Shown: one piece after another, positions 1 through 5,815 of the stretch
How positions within the stretch are numbered: position 1 is the stretch's first letter
How the letters are laid out: each line of letters opens with the position of its first letter
Assembly: GCA_903912435.1 (NCBI GenBank)
Contig: CAIWHI010000635.1
Coordinates: 1 to 5,937, forward strand
DNA from: an uncultured Bacteroidota bacterium
GTDB lineage: Bacteria; Bacteroidota; Bacteroidia; Chitinophagales; Chitinophagaceae
Reading direction: 5' to 3'
Length of the DNA: 5,937 nucleotides
Position numbers and translations under genes: made by a program
The notes under the pieces: model-generated
The model's database searches: none
What the model saw: the letters and a program-made list of their open reading frames with translations, nothing else
What the model was told of the DNA's origin: nothing

Positions 1-465
1 ACCATCTTTCATTGCTTTCCGTATTCCGGCAGTTATATTCATTGCCCTTCGGTCATTCTCTACTTCCGGAGCGGTCAGGTATAAAGCCAACAGGAATTTT
101 TGTTCCGGTATCTCCATGTTCAATGGCTGCTCTATACCCTGTGGTTCTACACCCAGCTTGTGAAGCTGGCTGATCATGGTATATGCCTCTGGCGCATTTC
201 GGGAAAACCTGTCCCATTTCAGGAATAGCAACAAATCAGCCATTCCCTTGTTCTTACGCAGAGCTGTAATGATATTGTTGAACTCTGGTCTGTCGAAAGT
301 CTTGGCTGAATAGTCCTCCTTATAAAATGCTACAATTTCGATACTGTTTACTGCGCAATATTTCCGAAGCATTTCTTCCTGGTGGGCAAGGCTATGACCT
401 TTCTCAGCTTGCTCGTCTGTACTCTGCAAGTAAAGCGGCCTTCGCAGCAGCGGTAATTGCTTCAT
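1..465 (-). CDS. Large serine recombinase (resolvase/invertase family), N-terminal 155 residues; runs off left edge
   Basis: This frame is open from an ATG at 463-465 to the window edge. It encodes the resolvase-type catalytic domain of a serine site-specific recombinase, the enzyme class that integrates, excises or inverts DNA through a serine-DNA intermediate. Visible landmarks are STDEQAEKGHSLAHQEEML (residues 15-33), the SAKTFDRPEF block, LKWDRFSRNA (equivalent to the DRxxR catalytic arginine motif) and APEVENDRRA at the start of the long helix. These match the Bacteroidota large serine recombinases, which normally continue into a recombinase domain and zinc ribbon, here off-window. The start is well bounded because an in-frame TAA lies at 484-486, only six codons upstream. 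Oddity: the family's Y-x-R-V-S-T-D-E-Q reads Y-L-Q-S-T-D-E-Q, so the catalytic serine (Ser15) remains but the invariant arginine is missing and the motif is one residue short. The protein may be inactive. The gene is divergent from the truncated kinase on the other strand. Confidence 0.88.
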   Translation of the reverse strand, partial: MKQLPLLRRPLYLQSTDEQAEKGHSLAHQEEMLRKYCAVNSIEIVAFYKEDYSAKTFDRPEFNNIITALRKNKGMADLLLFLKWDRFSRNAPEAYTMISQLHKLGVEPQGIEQPLNMEIPEQKFLLALYLTAPEVENDRRAMNITAGIRKAMKDG

Positions 466-516
466 CAATCCGGAAGAAAGAGGTTACTTGATAGGTTCTG
501 AATTGCTTCAATCCGG
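455..516. repeat. Imperfect direct repeat at recombinase start
   Basis: AATTGCTTCATCAATCCGG (455-473) recurs as AATTGCTTCAATCCGG (501-516). The two copies are identical except for three extra bases in the first, which overlaps the recombinase start codon. The repeat lies between the recombinase and the point where kinase homology begins. It could be a recombinase-binding or attachment-site vestige, or a local duplication. The repeat itself is seen; the function is inference. Confidence 0.55.
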
Positions 517-555
517 TTTGAATTTCTAAAAAATTAGACAGATGAGGTTCTTCTT

Positions 556-1401
556 TTGGATAATTATGAAATAAACCTGTTTGAGCCGGGCTATGGAGTC
601 TATATTCTAAAAGTAAAAGCCAGAACACTTTCTGGCGAATTCAGCGCTCCCTATGTACTAATATTCACAGTCTCCAAGCCATGGTGGGCAACATGGTGGT
701 TCTACTTAATGTGTATTTTGTTTATTGTAGGCACTGTAGCTTTAGTAATAAATAGATACCAAAAAAATGCTGCACGGGAAAAAAGTTATTTACAAAAAGA
801 ACTAAGCGCATTGCGGCTACAGATGAATCCTCATTTTCTTTTCAATACCCTGAATAGTATTTATTCATTGTCGAAAATGAGTTCGCCTCGCACACCCGAT
901 GTTGTGCACAAGCTGTCGGAGTTGCTGAGATATGTAACCTATGAGTCGGCCCAAATGCTTACTACGATTGAAGAAGAACTAGGTATTATTGATTCGTATA
1001 TAGAACTTCAGCTAATTCGTTTTGAAGGTAGGCTGGATATTTGCAAGGATGTTATCACAGATGAGCCCCAAAATACGATAGTCCCCCTCCTTTTACTGCC
1101 GCTTATTGAAAATGCTTTCAAACATGGTGTTGGCGCCCGAGGAGATCAATCATTTATCCACATAAACCTATTACTTTCAAAGCATATTTTGATCTTTGAC
1201 GTAAAAAATTCGATTGCTACAGAATCTGTACGGCCCGAGGGGTATGAAGGGGTGGGGCTAAGCAATATTAAACGACAGTTGTCGTTACTTTATAAGAAAT
1301 ATTCGCTCACAACATCAACAAAGGACAATATATTTTTAATGAACCTGACAATAGACCTGAACAGTTATGCCGGTGATAAACTGTCTGATAATAGAAGATG
1401 A
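556..1401 (+). CDS. LytS-type sensor histidine kinase, 5'-truncated (N-terminal sensor lost)
   Basis: This is a membrane sensor kinase of the His_kinase/LytS (PF06580) class that should phosphorylate the adjacent LytTR regulator. Counting from a TTG at 556, residues 1-40 match the last strands of a Y_Y_Y-type domain (EPGYGVYILKVKA, then a tail ending KPWWATWWF). One membrane segment follows at about 48-66, then a short coiled linker. The phosphoacceptor block LQMNPHFLFNTLNSIYSL contains His93. The ATPase N-box PLIENAFKHG contains Asn186, and the G-box GVGLSNIKRQL begins at residue 232. The kinase core is complete. Relatives usually carry a signal peptide and a long periplasmic beta-propeller or Y_Y_Y sensor before this point. 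Here the frame is open only from 538, just after a TAG at 535-537, and no upstream frame continues the domain. No good start codon or ribosome site is visible, so the gene is probably a remnant that may not be expressed normally. The regulator gene overlaps its 3' end. Confidence 0.88.
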   Translation: MDNYEINLFEPGYGVYILKVKARTLSGEFSAPYVLIFTVSKPWWATWWFYLMCILFIVGTVALVINRYQKNAAREKSYLQKELSALRLQMNPHFLFNTLNSIYSLSKMSSPRTPDVVHKLSELLRYVTYESAQMLTTIEEELGIIDSYIELQLIRFEGRLDICKDVITDEPQNTIVPLLLLPLIENAFKHGVGARGDQSFIHINLLLSKHILIFDVKNSIATESVRPEGYEGVGLSNIKRQLSLLYKKYSLTTSTKDNIFLMNLTIDLNSYAGDKLSDNRR

Positions 1402-2086
1402 GCCACTGGCTGCACGAGTTGTAGCCGAATATGTGTTGCAGATACCCGAGCTTCGGCTAGCAGGTATTTGCGAAGATGTGCCCAGCGCCTTGAATAAACT
1501 AATCGAAGAAAAAATCGATCTGATACTGCTTGATATAAATTTGCCTAAGATCAATGGCATAGAGTTCATAAAAATGCTACCTCAGCAATGCCATATTATT
1601 TTTACTACAGCGTATCGAGAATTTGCAATTGAGGGCTTTGAACTTGATGTTGTCGATTACCTTCTTAAACCGTTTACTTTCGAGCGTTTTTCGAATGCCG
1701 TCAATAAAGTGTTAGAGTATGAACGTCTGCTTGCAAAAAACCCAGATGGAGTAGTCACCAAAAGTTACATATTTATTAAAAGTTCCGGCAGGATGCTAAA
1801 AGTGCTTTTTGATGACATATTATTTGTTGAATCATTGCAGAATTATGTAGTACTCCATTTGCAAGGAAAAAAACTCCTCACGTACTCTACTCTTAGGAAC
1901 ATAGAACAGTTGCTACCGGTAAACAGATTTATAAAGGTACAGAAATCGTTCATAGTTTCTATTGACAAAATAACAGAGCTACAGGCTACGCAATTGTATA
2001 TTGGCAAAACAGCCATTGCGATCAGCCGGAAACTGAAAGAAGAAATACGACAAAAAATACTATATAAAGACGCTACCCAAAGTTGA
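1367..2086 (+). CDS. LytTR-family response regulator (LytR/AlgR type)
   Basis: This 239-residue DNA-binding response regulator is the likely partner of the preceding kinase. The receiver domain (about 4-120) has the acidic pair Glu10/Asp11 in CLIIEDEPLA, phosphoacceptor Asp56 in LILLDINLP, the switch threonine in FTTAY (Thr81) and Lys101 in YLLKPF. A LytTR DNA-binding domain spans about 133-235. It includes the blocks FIKSSGRMLKVLFDDILFVE, NYVVLHLQGKKLLTYSTLRN, FIKVQKSFIVSIDKI and YIGKTAIAISRKLKEEI. Length and residues are normal for the family and nothing essential is missing. The ATG at 1367 gives the expected N-terminus and lies 35 bp inside the kinase gene, in another frame, which suggests translational coupling. 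The genes it controls cannot be told from the window. If the operon promoter lay before the lost 5' part of the kinase gene, expression may have changed. Confidence 0.95.
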   Translation: MPVINCLIIEDEPLAARVVAEYVLQIPELRLAGICEDVPSALNKLIEEKIDLILLDINLPKINGIEFIKMLPQQCHIIFTTAYREFAIEGFELDVVDYLLKPFTFERFSNAVNKVLEYERLLAKNPDGVVTKSYIFIKSSGRMLKVLFDDILFVESLQNYVVLHLQGKKLLTYSTLRNIEQLLPVNRFIKVQKSFIVSIDKITELQATQLYIGKTAIAISRKLKEEIRQKILYKDATQS

Positions 2087-2446
2087 GTTGGCATGTCAAT
2101 GATAAGTATTTTTATCACAAATGGTTAGGCGGAAATACATCTTTAATAGTCATTAATAATTTGGCTATATGGCTAGTGTTAGTTTAAGTGGTAGCATATA
2201 ATTGATTTTTCGGTTTTAGCCAAGCTATTTTAGTGTGAAAGAAGCAGAGTAGAAGCGTTTGGAAAAAGGAAATCGGAGAACGCCCAGCGCTCTCCGATTT
2301 CTTCATTCACCGCACTCTTTTTTTGCTTCTAACGGACAAAACTTAGAATCAGGTAAGATATATATATTATTTCTCTTTAATTGATTGGCCGCCACTTTTG
2401 CGCTTAATATTTTAGCTTTTTTGTTTCGCTGTCGCTCAAGGTTATT
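2087..2446. other. Intergenic region without a supported gene
   Basis: This is AT-rich spacer between the regulator stop and the far end of the pseudogene. A short hairpin lies just after the regulator (TGATAA at 2100-2105 pairing with TTATCA at 2112-2117), and a larger inverted repeat at 2241-2330 is listed separately. A short plus-strand frame starting in this region (2385-2573) has no family resemblance and is antisense to the pseudogene. No RNA gene or insertion-sequence end was recognised. Confidence 0.6.
2241..2330 (+). terminator. Nested inverted repeat, possible terminator of the kinase-regulator operon
   Basis: GAAATCGGAGA (2269-2279) pairs perfectly with TCTCCGATTTC (2291-2301). 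The loop between them contains a further CGC/GCG pairing. Outer arms GAAGCAGAGT (2241-2250) can pair with ACTC (2314-2317) and TGCTTC (2324-2329). A run of seven T residues lies at 2318-2324. The T-run sits 16 bases past the inner stem, so the structure is not a textbook intrinsic terminator, although its position after the regulator fits that role. Confidence 0.5.
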
Positions 2447-2887
2447 TCATATTAAAGTTTTTGAACTGAAATGTCTGATAGATTGTATCGTCACCTGCTT
2501 GCTTAGCGACATTTATATAAATGGCTTTTGGGCTGTAATGGCTACTTCACCAAGAGAATTATTGGTTTTATGAAGCTGAATGCTAGATGGGGCGGCGCTA
2601 TTTTCATTTACAGTTATTGGCATCAAAACAGCTTCATAACCCTAAGATATAGCAGATAGAAAATAGCTACCAACTGATAGCTGACTGAATAAAAATACCC
2701 CTTTATCATCAGTGATTTCAGTTTTCACCCATGATGAATCTACAGATTTCAATAGTGAAATTGTAACTCCACTAAGGGTTGTCTTTTCATCACTTATTGT
2801 TCCATTAATTGTCAATAGCTGGGCTGATAACAGAAATGGACATAACATACAAACCAATAAGGATAATGCTTTGGTAATCCTACTCAT
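2447..2887 (-). pseudogene. Remnant of an outer-membrane beta-barrel / TonB-receptor-like protein (signal peptide, CarboxypepD_reg-like domain, start of next domain)
   Basis: From the ATG at 2885-2887 the product begins with a signal peptide (about 1-22, ending FLLSAQ). A carboxypeptidase-regulatory-like beta-sandwich follows: GTISDEKTTLSGVTISLLK, SSWVKTEITDDKGVFLF, VGSYFLSAIS. A TAG at 2642-2644 stops the frame after 81 codons. The same frame then continues the family pattern without a shift: GYEAVLMPITV, then LGEVAITAQKPFI. A TAA at 2513-2515 follows, and then MSLSKQVTIQSI, which resembles the family's E-M-x-L-D-K-T-V segment, before a TGA at 2447-2449. Both earlier stops are one base from the expected codons (Leu or Ser before GY, and Glu after PFI). 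Family members have several hundred more residues of plug and barrel; these are absent, so a 3' deletion is also inferred. The 81-codon piece might still be made but could not form a barrel. Confidence 0.78.
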
Positions 2888-2909
2888 ACTGATGTAAGCT
2901 TTACTTCAA

Positions 2910-2917
2910 CAAAGGTA
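2910..2917 (-). promoter_or_regulatory. Bacteroidota-type -7 box candidate for the receptor pseudogene
   Basis: On the minus strand the sequence is TACCTTTG, an exact fit to the Bacteroidota sigma-ABfr -7 consensus TAnnTTTG, located 22 bp before the pseudogene start codon. No convincing -33 TTTG is present at the usual distance and the leader would be short, so this is a candidate only. Confidence 0.35.
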
Positions 2918-3013
2918 GGGGCAGAAAACCAGTCGGTATAGAAGATTAGCCATATTTAACTGGTAGCCTATTATTCATTAGTGACCAGTACTGGTTTATA
3001 GAATTTATATACA

Positions 3014-3050
3014 ATAAAAAAGGCAGGAGCATTTCCAGTCCCTGCCTTTT
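3014..3050 (-). terminator. Intrinsic terminator of the T9SS surface-protein gene
   Basis: AAAAGGCAGG (3018-3027) pairs perfectly with CCTGCCTTTT (3041-3050) around a 13-base loop. Read on the minus strand, the stem is followed directly by six or more T residues (complement of the A-run at 3015-3021). The structure begins about 20 bp after the gene's stop codon, the classic rho-independent layout and orientation. Confidence 0.88.
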
Positions 3051-3070
3051 AGCAAAATGCATTTACAGTA

Positions 3071-4972
3071 TTAATGTTGCACCTGAATTTTGTTGTTATA
3101 ATTAATGTTTTCTGACTTAATATTCATTAAGTATAGTCCGTTGTTAAGACCTGATAAATCAAATTGTTGATTCCCAGAACCTTTTGTCAGGGTTAGTGAT
3201 GACTGAATTACTTCCTTACCTGTAATATCTGTAATAGTTATAGTGGCCTTTTCAGTTGCTAATGCCTGCCAGCTAAGGTTCAGTTTTCCATTTGTAGGGT
3301 TTGGATAGGCTGCAATTGAAGCAACTACATTATTTAGGCCGGGTACAGATTCTACACCTGGTGTAATTGTTTTTGAAACGGTATGCTGAATAAAATTGGC
3401 AGTCGACATAGATGGATTTGTCGTAGTCAACATAATGCCTGTAATTGGCGTAGTAGTATAATTTATAGCCTCAGGATGAACGATATAGGTCTGACCAACT
3501 GGGATATTTGGGAAAGTATAATGACCTGCCGCATCAGTGAATACCTGCTGAATAAGGCTACCTGTAGTTGAATTAATCAGGTAAATTCTTAGATGAACTG
3601 CAGGTAAGGCTGTAGAAGAACCACGATTAGCACCGGTTGTAACGTCTCCTGCAATAAATCCTGTACCGGCAGGTACGGTACCCCATGCCATATCGATGTT
3701 TTTATTCACATCGGCTGTTCCGCTGGTGTGGTTGATAACATCAGCCGTATTCCAGAAATAACTGCTGGTGTGGTAGGTAGGCACATATCCTGTATAGGAA
3801 GCTGTAGAATCGTAGCCTCCAGCTTTAACCCTGAAAGAATCTGAGGCAAGTCCGGCAAAGTGATAATAATAACTGCTTATACCCGATACCGTAGTATTAA
3901 TTGAGTCTACTGCTACTAAATTATGTGTACTTGTGTTGTAATGTATTAACCAAATTGTGAGTGGTCCTGAATAAGCTGAGCCTGGAAAAACTATATTCCC
4001 TGAAATACCATCAAGTGCCGAAACATTGATGACCTGGGTGCAAAAGACAGTGCCACTACAACTTGCCACGGTATAGGTTAATGTGGTTGTACCAGAAGCG
4101 ACACCGGTAACCACGCCAGTTGTTGTGTTAACAGTAGCAACCGCCAGGGTACTACTCGACCATGTACCTCCTGGGGTAGCATTGGTATATGTTACTATAG
4201 CCCCTATTGCAATATTTAAGGTTGAGTAGGCAATAGGTGCTAATGAAACGGGTGTACCCACTGTTAATACTTTCGTCACAGTTTCAGCTCCACAAAGCCC
4301 AAACCCGGTATAACTAATCAATGTAGTGCCCGAAGACACTCCGGTTATCGCGCCAGTACTTGAAATGGTGGCCACCGCAGTATTTGAACTTGTCCATGTT
4401 CCGCCCGGAAAGGAATCAGTCAGGGAATCAGAAGCCCCAATACATAACATAGATGGTCCAATTATCGGACCCACTCCCGTTGAATTAACCGTGATACTCA
4501 AATCAACAGAACAGCCTGTTCCTAAAGTATAATATACAGTGGCAACACCTGGAGAAACAGCTGCAATAGCCCCGGTAGTTGCATTTATAGTAAGTATTGC
4601 TGGATAATCAACACTCCATGTGCCACCAGGCATTGCATCTGTAACAATTGACGAAACCCCTATACACATACCTGTAAGCCCTACTATGGTGCAAACAAAG
4701 GGCCCTACATTAAATACTTCGGTAACGTAGGAGCCTCCAACGGTATATGTTATAACGCAGGAGCCAGTTGCAGCACCATATAATGTCCCATCAATTGGGT
4801 CTATTGTGGCGATGGTAGTATCACTACTGCTCCAGGTGCCGCCAGGTGTTGAATCGGCGAGATAGGCGTAGGAACGTTGGCATACAGTTGTAGGCCCAAC
4901 AATTGGGGTGATGGCAAATGTTACAACAGAAGCTATCATTGCTGTAACAAAAAGAAATAACAGTTTTTTCAT
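3071..4972 (-). CDS. Secreted multi-Ig-domain protein with T9SS type A C-terminal sorting domain
   Basis: This 633-residue protein is probably exported by the Sec system and then displayed or released by the type IX secretion system. It starts with a signal peptide (MKKLLFLFVTAMIASVVTFA). Four bacterial Ig-like (Big_2-like) repeats follow at about 21-323. Each has the signature PGGTW (Trp47, 119, 193 and 271) followed by a hydrophobic strand, T/S-x-T-G-x-(I/V) and (A/S)-x-G. Repeats 1-3 carry a paired cysteine pattern (31/72, 103/154, 177/227). Repeat 4 lacks the first cysteine and has CSGTVFC near its end. Two beta-rich segments follow, about 326-430 and 435-530; the second has the SdrD-B/CarboxypepD_reg-like TDAAGHYTFPNIPVGQTYIV. 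The last 84 residues (550-633) are a T9SS sorting domain with YPNPTNGKLNLSW, DITGKEVIQ and LNNGLYLMNI. No catalytic motif is seen, so an adhesion or structural role is inference. The gene is monocistronic, with its own terminator. Confidence 0.93.
   Translation of the reverse strand: MKKLLFLFVTAMIASVVTFAITPIVGPTTVCQRSYAYLADSTPGGTWSSSDTTIATIDPIDGTLYGAATGSCVITYTVGGSYVTEVFNVGPFVCTIVGLTGMCIGVSSIVTDAMPGGTWSVDYPAILTINATTGAIAAVSPGVATVYYTLGTGCSVDLSITVNSTGVGPIIGPSMLCIGASDSLTDSFPGGTWTSSNTAVATISSTGAITGVSSGTTLISYTGFGLCGAETVTKVLTVGTPVSLAPIAYSTLNIAIGAIVTYTNATPGGTWSSSTLAVATVNTTTGVVTGVASGTTTLTYTVASCSGTVFCTQVINVSALDGISGNIVFPGSAYSGPLTIWLIHYNTSTHNLVAVDSINTTVSGISSYYYHFAGLASDSFRVKAGGYDSTASYTGYVPTYHTSSYFWNTADVINHTSGTADVNKNIDMAWGTVPAGTGFIAGDVTTGANRGSSTALPAVHLRIYLINSTTGSLIQQVFTDAAGHYTFPNIPVGQTYIVHPEAINYTTTPITGIMLTTTNPSMSTANFIQHTVSKTITPGVESVPGLNNVVASIAAYPNPTNGKLNLSWQALATEKATITITDITGKEVIQSSLTLTKGSGNQQFDLSGLNNGLYLMNIKSENINYNNKIQVQH
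3074..3325 (-). other. T9SS C-terminal sorting domain (within the surface protein)
   Basis: This is the coding segment for residues 550-633. YPNPTNGK opens the domain, DITGKEV lies in the middle and GLYLMNI near the end, with a final basic strand NNKIQVQH. This is the standard arrangement of type A sorting domains, which are recognised by the outer-membrane T9SS machinery and cleaved on export. Confidence 0.88.
4004..4912 (-). repeat. Four tandem Ig-like repeats (protein-level, about 72-78 residue period)
   Basis: The PGGTW tryptophans fall at residues 47, 119, 193 and 271, so spacing is 72, 74 and 78 residues. The copies are clearly related at protein level but diverged at DNA level; only short stretches around the GGTW codons are alike. 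This points to old duplications rather than a recent, unstable array. Confidence 0.85.
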
Positions 4973-5555
4973 AAAATAATTTATTTTGTTAGGTTAAGAA
5001 ATGGATGCTCATTAAGTCAATTTGGTCATAAATTATTTAAACAATCTTTTTATATAGACGCAATTTTTAAGCTAAATGTTAGTAACCCAGCAAAATAGAT
5101 TATTCGTTGAAAATTTTAATCGGGAATTACTGGTTTTTTACTTTGATAAAATTAGTGAACATGAAATAATTTCATAGGTGGTTTTACACGAAATGCAGAT
5201 TTTGGTTGGTGAAATGCATCAGGCTGGCATTTTAACAGTCAAAGAAATGGAATGAACGCATTGAGTTAGACTAATTCAAGAATAGTGTTTGATTTGTATG
5301 TTTTTAGCAACACGGCTTAGGCCAGTGTTCAACATGTCATACTTTGAACGAATTTTGTAAAAATTGCCCAACAGAATTCGGGTATTGGTACACCGATTAA
5401 CTATAAAGCATGGAACGAAATTAGAAGATGTCTTTCTATAACAAGTAGCAATATTATATCACCCCCAAGTAGTTCACCAGCCGTAATTCCAAATTATTTA
5501 CAGCGATTACTAAGGCTCTATTTGAATGAAATCTATTTTCAAAGACAATTAATTT
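4973..5555. other. Intergenic region without a supported gene
   Basis: This is AT-rich DNA upstream of the surface-protein gene, so it should hold that gene's promoter. The nearest candidate is a minus-strand TATTTTG (5091-5097), one base short of the TAnnTTTG box and without a -33 element. A hairpin lies at 5309-5329 (AACACGGC, loop TTAG, GCC-A-GTGTT). A 69-codon plus-strand frame (5348-5557) is open but lacks any ATG or recognisable motif. A 26-codon open frame at about 5179-5256, containing MQILVGEMHQAGILTVKEME, likewise matches nothing known. The stretch may be decayed coding DNA. Confidence 0.55.
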
Positions 5556-5589
5556 AGGGCTGTTTTAACCTTAGGTTTAATATAGCCCT
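5556..5589. repeat. Hairpin, AGGGCT/AGCCCT arms with inner AACC/GGTT stem
   Basis: AGGGCT (5556-5561) pairs with AGCCCT (5584-5589). Inside it AACC pairs with GGTT around TTA, with a mostly A/T-paired section between the two stems. There is no T-run on either side, so it is not a canonical terminator. It is the first of four hairpins in about 240 bp. Confidence 0.6.
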
Positions 5590-5606
5590 GCAATATCGAC
5601 TAGTTA

Positions 5607-5652
5607 TTTCAGGCAGATGAAATTTTGCTTCAGCACATATATCTGCCTGAAA
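5607..5652. repeat. Perfect 12-bp inverted repeat, 22-bp spacer
   Basis: TTTCAGGCAGAT (5607-5618) and ATCTGCCTGAAA (5641-5652) are exact reverse complements. Neither arm is followed by a T-run in the outward direction, so termination is doubtful. A protein-binding site or a recombination remnant is equally possible. Confidence 0.7.
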
Positions 5653-5698
5653 AATTCCATCAACCGGTTCGATAATTCGTCGGGGGAGTCCACAACCT

Positions 5699-5737
5699 TA
5701 ACTAATAAAGCCGCTCTAGTAGCGGCTTTATTAGTTA
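5699..5737. terminator. Perfect 17-bp hairpin, likely bidirectional intrinsic terminator
   Basis: TAACTAATAAAGCCGCT (5699-5715) and AGCGGCTTTATTAGTTA (5721-5737) are exact reverse complements around the five-base loop CTAGT. The GC-rich core AAAGCCGCT/AGCGGCTTT is flanked by A/T-rich outer pairs, so each strand presents a GC stem followed by a T-rich tail. It lies downstream of the minus-strand peptidase gene, behind that gene's own terminator. Confidence 0.7.
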
Positions 5738-5756
5738 TAATCATCCCCAAACCTAA

Positions 5757-5792
5757 AACAAAAAAGGCTGCCACAACGATTTGCAACAGCCT
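5757..5792 (-). terminator. Intrinsic terminator of the prolyl oligopeptidase gene
   Basis: On the minus strand AGGCTG (5787-5792 complement) pairs with CAGCCT (5765-5770 complement) and is followed directly by TTTTTTGTTTTAGG. The stem is only six strong pairs, but the T-run placement is typical. It begins 24 bp after the peptidase stop codon. Confidence 0.72.
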
Positions 5793-5815
5793 ATATCTAT
5801 GATTATCAACAGCGA

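Noticed and set aside
404..628. Minus-strand 74-codon frame overlapping the recombinase start and the kinase
   Set aside because: It crosses the junction, is antisense to the kinase tail and out of frame with the recognisable recombinase; its translation resembles no family.
1336..1569. Minus-strand frame antisense to the kinase end and receiver domain
   Set aside because: It is a shadow of the strongly supported plus-strand regulator.
1843..2118. Minus-strand frame antisense to the LytTR domain
   Set aside because: It is a shadow of the regulator gene with no motif of its own.
2385..2573. Plus-strand 62-codon frame
   Set aside because: It overlaps the receptor pseudogene on the other strand, where family similarity is clear, and has no recognisable features.
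4326..4532. Plus-strand 68-codon frame within the surface-protein gene
   Set aside because: It is antisense to Ig repeats 3 and 2; the low-stop frame results from the repeat's Thr/Ser/Gly-rich codons.
4004..4912. Repeat array considered as CRISPR or recent tandem duplication
   Set aside because: The repetition is at protein level inside one coding frame with diverged DNA and a period above 200 bp; there are no short identical repeats with spacers.
5699..5737. 17-bp palindrome considered as an insertion-sequence end or attachment site
   Set aside because: No transposase or integrase lies beside it, and the GC core with A/T flanks fits a terminator better.
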